From Phaseolus vulgaris (Eukaryota; Streptophyta; Magnoliopsida; Fabales; Fabaceae): a DNA stretch of 64,000 bases. The stretch spans positions 42,883,798-42,947,797 of the forward strand of contig NC_023757.2 in assembly GCF_000499845.2 (NCBI RefSeq), in the 5' to 3' direction. A model generated the notes under the pieces. That model had not been told where the DNA came from, searched no databases, and saw only the letters and a list, made by a program, of their open reading frames with translations. This document shows, piece by piece, positions 55,943-64,000 of this stretch. Position numbers and translations under genes: made by a program. The stretch's first letter is position 1. Every line of letters begins with the position of its first letter.

Positions 55943-57514
55943 CCTGTCATTTCCTCGGATTAAGATTTTTTTAAAATGCTGCAACTTCTGGGGTTCTGAT
56001 CTCACCAGGATCGGATCAGAATTTTACCTGCCAAATTGCAAACTAACATTTGCCTAGATAAAAACAATCCAATGAAGAAGATGTATAAAGGCTATTAAAG
56101 TTTACCAATTCCATTCAATGGAGCTACATACACAACATTTTGATATCTGTACAGTTATCATCTATAATGATTTATATAAGTTGGAATGCATGCAAATTAT
56201 TGTCAATGTAGTGCAGTCTATGAGAGAGAAGGAGACGGGGTCATTCATACTGTTTCACAGAATTGTCTGGAGGTGGAGGTGGTGTTGGTGGTTGATAGCA
56301 ACAGTTTCGTAGGGCAAGCCTGCAGGGTACACTTCGAAGGGATATAGATGAAAGAGAGAGAAAGAAAAGCTGAAAACCCTAAGGATGAATGAACTACTAC
56401 TATTACTTTATGTATGGGATCCAACAAGGACAGCGACTGTGGCTCACTATTTCAGATATTTTATGATTAAAGAAAAGTGGAGATGGAGCTAAGCCTCAGT
56501 CTCACGGGAAGACAATGTTTTAGACCGAGATATTCATCATCTAACCTTTTTTTCAGTACATGATGAAAACTACAATTCAAACTAGTTTAGATTACAGCAG
56601 AGACACAAGTTCAGAAAAACACTGCTCGTTTTTCCTGTTAGTTGAGTTCATCAAACGCCATACCCAATGCCCAATGTATATCTCAACAAAATTTTACAAG
56701 ATATGACGGGCTAGCAACAAGATGCGTTGGATGATTATGATCAGGAGCATACTTTTACATGAAAACTACATACAACACTACATCATAGCTGCACTGAAGC
56801 TTAATATCTTGTCTTTGTGTCTTTGACTGTGACATTTAATTAATTCGATTCCCTCAGTGTCATTGACTTGAATATGGCAAGGAAAAATATTTTTATTATG
56901 AGAACTAGGCTGGTGAAGTAAAGTCACAACGGATAGTTAAAGAAAGGAAAACAATATTCCGATTAGTGAGTAGAATTAACTATATAAACTGGGGTAAGTA
57001 GTATTTATAGAGTAAAAAAAAAACTAATTAAAAAGGTGGTCCACAAATAAGAAGAAATTAAAGTGAGAAAACAGGCTGGAATGTATAGAGTTATTAGGCT
57101 TTAGAACCTACTAATGTTAATGCTTATTCTTAATCATAAATAATGACCGAGAAAGATGTCAATTCCGCTTCACATTGCACATGCCTAGAGTTGCAACAAT
57201 ACCCAATTAGAGGTCTAGTAGGCACATACATTAGTATGCATGTTCTACCAACTTATTTAGGCTCTAAGAAAAGAGTACCTAAGTCCCTGGATATAAGTTT
57301 TAAACAATACACGGTCATCATCTAGGAAAGAAAAGGCAAGAAAGAAAATTAAGAGACACGATAGAGCTTGAGTCACCTAGCTAGAAGAGTCCAACTAAGG
57401 CTACATAGCCAAGAGTCCATAATAGACACATATAATATCACCACGCCATCTGAATATTGCAGGTCACGCCTCAAAAAGTATAAACCCTAGAAGGGTTAAT
57501 ACTGCAATCATAAT

Positions 57515-58072
57515 TCACAAATGACCTCCTCCCCCTCCTCCCTCACTGATGTCCTCCGAAGAGGTATCAGTCCAAGGAACTGCATAAGGGAAGGAATAAG
57601 CAGCAGTAGCAGATTGCCGATAAAACCCAGTTTCGTTACCAAATCTTGCAGTAAACTGCCTTTGGGGTATGTGTTGAAATGAAGCAAGTCCTGGTGGCAC
57701 AGAAAGAGATGCTGGAGGGATGTCAGTGTAAGAGTAGCGTAGCAGATCAGCGTTTGCAGCATCAAGCTCCTTTTGGAGCCTTTGAACTTGTCTTTGCAGG
57801 AAAGAGATGGCTCCTACGCAGCCATAAACTGGGTCCCTCACGCGTGCCTCTGCTTCATATGCGAGTGAGTTCACTGCATCCTCCCTCTGCTGAGGGAGGA
57901 GTTCGTTGAGGAGTTTGGTCACATTGCTTGCACCAAATATTTTGTGGACGTTTGCAAATTTTTGAGGCTCTTCGGGTGGGAAGTAAGGCGCAAAGATGCA
58001 TCCTGGCATGCATTTCCTCCTCAAGAATTTGCAGGCAGCACATGGAGAATTGTAAGAGCTGGATGATGCCAT
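57515..58072 (-). CDS. LOB: LOB-domain (LBD) transcription factor, class I, LOB-like
   Basis: A plant-specific nuclear DNA-binding protein. Arabidopsis LOB acts at organ boundaries and limits brassinosteroid response there. Single coding exon of 185 residues, about the length of LOB. The N terminus has the zinc-finger-like C block CX2CX6CX3C with Cys11, Cys14, Cys21 and Cys25, then FAPYFPPEEPQKFANVHKIF and the GAS block (GASNVTKLLNEL, 47-58), REDAVNSLAYEAEARVRDPV (63-82), and the leucine-zipper-like stretch YGCVGAISFLQRQVQRLQKE (83-102). The C-terminal half is variable and ends in a run of six Gly. The conserved part is closer to LOB than to AS2/LBD6 or other class I members I can recall; LBD25-type is the main alternative. 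The start is the first ATG of the frame, shortly after a good acceptor (GTGCAG), so the coding exon is probably the second exon of the transcript. Confidence 0.92.
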   Translation of the reverse strand: MASSSSYNSPCAACKFLRRKCMPGCIFAPYFPPEEPQKFANVHKIFGASNVTKLLNELLPQQREDAVNSLAYEAEARVRDPVYGCVGAISFLQRQVQRLQKELDAANADLLRYSYTDIPPASLSVPPGLASFQHIPQRQFTARFGNETGFYRQSATAAYSFPYAVPWTDTSSEDISEGGGGGGHL

Positions 58073-58076
58073 TTGC

Positions 58077-59056
58077 CTGCACTAGAAAGATTGGCATGAA
58101 ACCAATTAACAAACTTCATATCCATGTCAAGTTCTTCAGTAAGCAGTTTTAGATTCAAACTTCCTATCAAAGACGAAGTAAATGAATGATCCGAAAACTG
58201 GATCTGATGCAAGTTCGGTTGCACCTTCCACTTATTCTTATAGCCTTGCTATATTCCACTACTTTTAAATTTGTTCTCGGACTTTTATAATCATGGTTGC
58301 AGAATACATTTTTCTAAGTACTTAAAATTGGAATAGTACAAGTCCTATCATAGACCCTTAAGTCTTCTATAAATCTCCCCCAGACAAACAACCCTTAACT
58401 TCCCCTCTTCCTTTACATACAAACATACATGCAACGAGATTATATATGCTGACTGGCATAAATTCAAAGATTCGTTGTAACTTTCAATTATAATATTAAT
58501 ATGATTATCTTTATCCTTTCTTGTTTCCTTTTCTGAAAAAGATGTGTTTTCCTTCTTTCCTCTTTTTCTTTTCTTTTTCTGTTCATGACCAAAAAAACAG
58601 TAAAGAACTATTGGTTTTAAGCCTGTTATCTGTAAAATCTTGATCTGAATTTCTCCTGAAGTTTATGGTATGTTTTCCACTTCTGCTTCATTTCCTTATC
58701 TCAGGAAACATTATAGTTAATGTTCAAACACTGGCGGAGAAAAGAACACTTTATCTGTATAAATCTTTCTTCTGCTGAAGAATTAACTCACTGCATGACA
58801 ACGTAGTCAGTCATAATTTCCTTCTGAAAATAATAAATAAGTTAAGCCAGCGAGGGATCTGGCTTCTGCAAGAAACCATGATTATTATTTCATGACTACA
58901 AAGAAAACAAAACATAAAAATAGAAAAGCCCTAGAAAAGCATCGTTTTTGTTCTATCAACCGTTAATTTACTTGAAAGAAACAAAAACAGAGAAAGAACT
59001 ATATATGCATAAAGAAAAAGAGCAGAGAAGAAAGCAACACACAAACATGATTTTAC
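58077..59056 (-). other. Probable intron in the LOB 5' leader
   Basis: On the minus strand the LOB start codon is preceded, four bases upstream, by CTAGTGCAG|GCAA (acceptor), and a donor AAACAG|GTAAAATC lies at 59057/59056. The sequence between is 980 bp and AT-rich; the sequence beyond (59057 to about 59310) is less AT-rich and reads like a leader, with TTTGTTAAATCTGAGGC-type text and CT-rich repeats. Splicing is inferred from these signals only. Confidence 0.45.
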
Positions 59057-59320
59057 CTGTTTTTGATGTAGGTTTCTTTGGTAATAGATGAACTAAAAGG
59101 GAAGTACCTTTTTTCCCTTGTTGGAGGTCCTTCGGAAGCTGTTCTCTTTTTTCCTCCCGAGACAAAGTAGCCTAAGCCAACGAGAGGTATAAGCCTCAGA
59201 TTTGTTAAAGGATGGAGCACTCCTAAAGAGGAAACCCTAATTAAAGAGAGGAACAAGAGGAGAGCGACAAACAGATATAAGTGAGAGAGAAAGAGAGAGA
59301 GAGAGAGTGAGCGATGAAAA
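59057..59320 (-). promoter_or_regulatory. Candidate LOB 5' untranslated exon with (CT)n leader
   Basis: On the minus strand this begins in a CT-rich tract (plus-strand AGAGAGAGAGAGAGAG, 59290-59307) and contains an AAACCCTAA-type word inverted at about 59232-59238. CT-rich tracts near transcription starts are common in plant genes. The true start site and extent are unknown, and no TATA box was evident just upstream. Confidence 0.35.
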
Positions 59321-62300
59321 GCTGATAATTAAGTGGTAAAAGGTGATAGTAGAGGGGGGAAGGCAAACAGCATTGAGTGGATGGAGAAGGAATGGATGCA
59401 AAAGACAAAGGTAATAAATGGAGGTAGACTAGAAAGAATAACTATGACCTTGTATCCAATAATAATATCTATCAGGAATGTGGGTGGGGATGTCTTACAT
59501 TCTCCATTCTACTCCAACTCATGCACTCAGACACATTTATATTTTAGGGAAAACATCAAACCACATTTTTCCACACATAGGGATTTTGAAAACAAAAACA
59601 AGGGTTAAGAAATTATTACAGCATGAAAGAGTAAAATACATGGCAGTGGTGTGACATAAGATCAAATTGATAATAATAATAATTAATCCCTTGACCAACA
59701 AATTTTCAAGCCTGTCGGAAATACTTAGTGGCTTGCTTTACCATCTTGCTGTATAAGGACACAAAGGGTAACAACAATGCGTGTGTGTACGATCATTTTC
59801 ACACAGGAGCAGAGATGGTTGGACTTTTGTGTTTCAATAGATCATAATCCTCCCTATACTCTAAACCATGATGATGCGGTTGTTATTATATTTGCAAAAA
59901 TCAGTATGGTATACATGGTGATATTTTGAGTACACTGCACCCAACTGCCCTCAGTATTTAATTAGACATTGACAGAAGTAGCTTATTTTGGCAGATTACA
60001 ACAGTATCTAGGAAGATTGACCGAGGATAAAATTTCAGAAGAAAAGCTTTGTCTATATATGTGTTATGGTAAAGTTTGACAATAAAACATTGGATAGAAA
60101 GAAACAAGCAATCAGGGGTTGTTTTGTTCTCCAAACCTTAAACAAGCTGACCATAAAGTTGAAATTAAGACAACTCTATTAATTAAGGAAGTGTTTGGAT
60201 GAATTAATATATCATACTCGCAGCCAATAAATACGTGGTTCAGTAATAGTCCTTAGGAGTGAATAGGGAAAGTGGAATTAAATTTGATATTCAAGTACGT
60301 AGTTACGGAACCTGGTTTACGTTGATGGTGGAATATTGAAAGAAAGTGATGGTGGAGAGAAGGCAGAAAATCTCTTCCCATATCAGAGTGATGAATCATT
60401 TCGTATATAGGTTAATCAATGCTGCCGGAGTTGAATCTCTAGGTCAAATTGCATTGACTGCGGCTACCCGTTTCACCCTCCTGTCCTACTAATAGATGTA
60501 ACGTTTACCGTCGCTCACCATTTCGTATACATCGAATCAAATTATTATGCATAAAGTTTCATTTACACTCCTTACAGTAAAAAATCATTTTAGATTTCTT
60601 TTCTATTTAAATACAACACCCCTATAATATATATATAAATAAATTAAGTTGGATGTCTCATATCTAGCTCAAAAAGAAGAAAAAAAACGTGTATTTTTCT
60701 GTTAATTTTAATAATTTTAGTAATTGTCTATACTTATTGTGTAATGAAATTTGTTAGCCTGATCTCTCTTAATTTTGTTAGAATAATTCTTTTAGAAAGT
60801 TATAACCATATGATTATAAAATACACTTAATTTGTTGACAGTAAATGACTATTTTAGTAACTTACCATAATTACAATTATAGTAAAATGCACCCAGAATG
60901 TTACCTACTACTGATGTATATTTTCTTTCTAAAACACAAGTAATAGTAAATATTATGACTATATCTTGTATTGCTTTTGATAATTTTTACGAAAATTAAA
61001 CCATAACAAGGAAAACATGATTTTTTTTATATTTTAAACATTTCATTGATTAAATTAACATTTGATATAAAAAGTAATAGTATTTTACGCTGACAGAGAC
61101 CATGATTATCTGACAAATGTCTTTCTATATTTGGTTAAGGCTGCGCATGAAGTAAACAGTATAATAATGTATGTTAAATTTAAAATAAGATTAATAGATA
61201 TTATTCAATGCATGAAAACAAAATTATACTTTTGAAGCGTCTCTTTAACAATTATAAAGTAATTCAAACAATTGTAAACTACCCAATTAGAAGTAAGCAT
61301 CTATAAATTTGATCTACGATTAATAATAAAAATTAAATAATGCTAAACAACTTCAACAAGCTAAAAATAACAACAATCATGCTAAACAAACTTCAACTAT
61401 CTATCTCTTATATATTTATTTTTAAAAATATACGTAATCCAGCACATTTGCAATCCTCGTTTATTTATTCAATTAGAACGTTAATATTGCTATCTCCTTC
61501 CTAACGATATGCATTATCTCCTCTCTAAGTTCATTAATATCTTTCTAAATAGCATTTGCTTTATTTTCTCCTTAAATAGGTCTTTGGAAAAACAAATTTT
61601 ATCAAACACACCAAATTTACAAGTAATTTTTTTTATCAATAAAAATAAAATAAAATAAAATAAAATAAATTATTTTTTGAATGTTCCACTTATATACAAA
61701 ATTCAAAGTATATATACTCACTGGAAATTTCAGAAAGATTCGTATACCACCAAACATAAAATGAAACATTCGACACAGGACTAAAAAACCAATGATAAAA
61801 ACATAGATTAATTAATTAAATTGTCACAAAAAAAAACTTTATCCTAAAATTCAAACATATACTTAACTTACATGAAATACGGACCTCTTGAAATAGGTAT
61901 TAGCAGTCCTAGTAAAATAATAATGGTTTCCACAATAATAAAAATGTTGTTGAACTCTAATAAATTTTGTAAATTTACTTTTAATCTTAATATTATTTTA
62001 TTAGTCTTTTATAAAAATTATTTCTACTTTGATACTTATTGGTCTTTTATGTAATGAGTTATTTATTAAATAACTACGTCTACAATGGAATGGAATTTAT
62101 ACGTGTATTTTTTTTTAATTTAACTAAGTTTGTGATTCCAATAAGTTAGTGGATTTTGGTTTTTCTTCTCCATAAGAAAACTTTTGTTTTTATCTCATAA
62201 TATCCTTTAAGAGATGTATTTCCCGTTACTATATCAGCAACTAGGTTTAACTTACATATTTTTTTTTTAATTATTTCATTTTAAAGAAAAAATTAAATTA

Positions 62301-64000
62301 ATGTGATGCAAGCAAAACTTATCTTATTTATTTTCATTTTCTGTATTTGACGGTGATATCCATATATAGAGTAAAAAGGTGTGAAAAAAAAAGTACAACA
62401 ATATGTGTTTACGGTCTATCCCCAATACTTTTTTGTCTAAATGATTTTTGCTTTATTATTAGCGGTGACTATTGTGAAAAAATATCAACAAATATTTTTT
62501 TTAAATAATTTTTTTTATGTTAGATATTATTATTCAACTTGACATCTCAGTTATGTTGATACCTCAAATAACAATAGTTATTTGTCATCACATAAACAAG
62601 ATATTATTAAAAAGAGAAGAGAAAAAAAGATACAAAAATATGTGAGAACTAGACAAAAATCTACATGTTAACAAAAACGATATATAAGTAGACTATATAT
62701 ATTGATAAAGAATTCTAAAAACACACTAGATGGTAGTCTATTATACTAATGAAAAGATAAGTATAAACCTGATTTTTCCATAATAATTAAGACAAATATT
62801 CCATTTATATCCACAAATCCTTTGATATTCGTAATTTATTTTTTTACTTTTTATAGTTTAAATAAATTTATTAAAAATATATATAAAAAATTTGAAATAG
62901 AATAATAAAAAATAAATTTTATCTTTTTTTCTTAAAAAATATATGATAAAATATAAATTTTACAAATTAATCATTTTAGAAGAACCTTCAATTTTATGAA
63001 TTTAAAAAAATATATAAATATATAAAACTAAATAATAAATAATTCTTAAAAGTTAATATTTTTATTAATAATTTAACTTTATTCATTTAATTTAATTTTA
63101 AATATTAAAATAAAAACTTATTAATATTTATTAATTAGTAGAGAGTATCTAGAAGTTGGATATGATGATACTGTACCAATTTAACAAGCAAATAGTTAAA
63201 TATTTATAATTATTATTTACATATATCTACTAAAAATATTAATTTATTGTTCATTATAAATTCTATCCACAAATATTCGTGTATAGGGATTTTTTTATCA
63301 TCCCCTAAATTTCTACACATTTGTTTCACTACTTAAAAATTTCCATTATTAAATGACATACGGAAAAACACCAGTAAAAATTTTATAAGGCCAAAATGAA
63401 AAAATAAACATATTGTCAAAATAAAATATTTGTATAAGTCTTACCCAGTCAATAACCTCATTATTTAATAATCAACTCATTACTTAATATAATTAAAAGA
63501 AAATTTGAAAATCTATTAGGGATTAAAATCTTTTTAATTCTTAAATTAAAATAAATATTACAATAATAGGAATAGATTTATTTTTTAAAATTTTGTCAAA
63601 TAACTAGTGTGCAATGCATAAAAAGTGTGGAATATGGATGAGAAGTTAAAGTTTAAATTTACTAAATCTCCTTCTTCATGCAATTAATCATATATAAAGT
63701 TATATTAGTAATAATTAAAGTTGTAATGCCAATTCTTTAAGAATTTTATTGATGAAAGATTTAAAGATGTGTAAGTAAAATTAACTTATCCTTATCCTTG
63801 GTATTAATTTCAATGAGGTGTTATCCACATATTTTAATTTTAAAGTATTTTTTAATTTCAAATCAAAATAGAATGAGTAAAAGATAAGCCGTATCATATA
63901 AACATTATTTGTAGAAAAGGACAATATAACCAAATAAAATCTTTTTTTTAAAACTAGAAAGTTACATAATTTTAAGTCTAGTTACATCTAATCCCAATAA
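59321..64000. other. LOB upstream region and AT-rich intergenic DNA
   Basis: The first part is the LOB promoter region. The remainder is AT-rich, with an (AAAAT)n run at 61639-61669 and no recognisable gene, RNA gene or transposon end. Open frames (for example 59333-59608 and 61872-62054) are short and match nothing I know. Confidence 0.4.

Larger units (their letters stand above)
54810..57514. other. Intergenic with a G-run and telo-box motif
   Basis: No gene recognised between the (GA)n and the LOB-domain gene. The stretch 54820-56450 is noticeably less AT-rich than the DNA before it and includes the 16-G run and an AAACCCTAACCCTA motif, so a non-coding transcript or diverged short gene is possible. 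The end of the stretch should include the 3' untranslated region of the minus-strand LOB gene. Confidence 0.35.

Noticed and set aside
57855..58112. Other-frame and opposite-strand open frames over the LOB gene
   Set aside because: Shadows of the LOB coding exon.

Overview
This is nuclear DNA from a flowering plant: AT-rich sequence with small GT-AG introns, plant-only gene families, and transposon debris between genes. The coding sequences read most like those of legumes, and Phaseoleae (Phaseolus/Vigna type) is my best guess. That guess is an inference from protein similarity and repeat style, not a proven identification. There is no bacterial-type organisation, CRISPR array or operon.

Layout. 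1-1549 is one end of a decayed CACTA (En/Spm) transposon, with a transposase/DUF4218 relic on the minus strand and subterminal repeats. About 1660-2431 and 2911-4690 hold two apparently related terminal-inverted-repeat elements; the second is bounded by a 14-bp inverted repeat and a TCA duplication and carries an array of the palindrome TAATCGATTA. 5556-8371 (+) is a seven-exon gene for the kinetochore protein SPC25. 9.6-10.8 kb is repeat-like DNA with a 31-bp minisatellite. 12647-14759 (-) is an eight-exon TIC32-type short-chain dehydrogenase. 14.8-41.8 kb is gene-poor: microsatellites, several minisatellites, a dead trihelix transcription-factor fragment near 24.7 kb, a complete 374-bp CACTA-type MITE at 32818-33191, an LTR-like fragment near 35.2 kb and a second palindrome array (TCGCTTGAGCGA) near 38.8 kb. 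41842-47686 (+) is a five-exon tryptophan aminotransferase-related gene (TAR2 type, auxin synthesis) with a 3-kb first intron. 47.7-57.5 kb has no supported gene. 57515-58072 (-) encodes a LOB-domain transcription factor with a probable 980-bp intron in its 5' leader. 59.3-64 kb is AT-rich and empty as far as I can see.

The four intact genes do not form a pathway: they act in chromosome segregation, plastid or redox metabolism, auxin synthesis and organ-boundary regulation. Exon boundaries were worked out by hand from reading frame, GT/AG sites and family similarity. All four models keep phase across every junction and give 299, 330, 433 and 185 residues. The most unusual content is non-genic: two unrelated-looking arrays of short perfect palindromes, one of them inside a defined TIR element.
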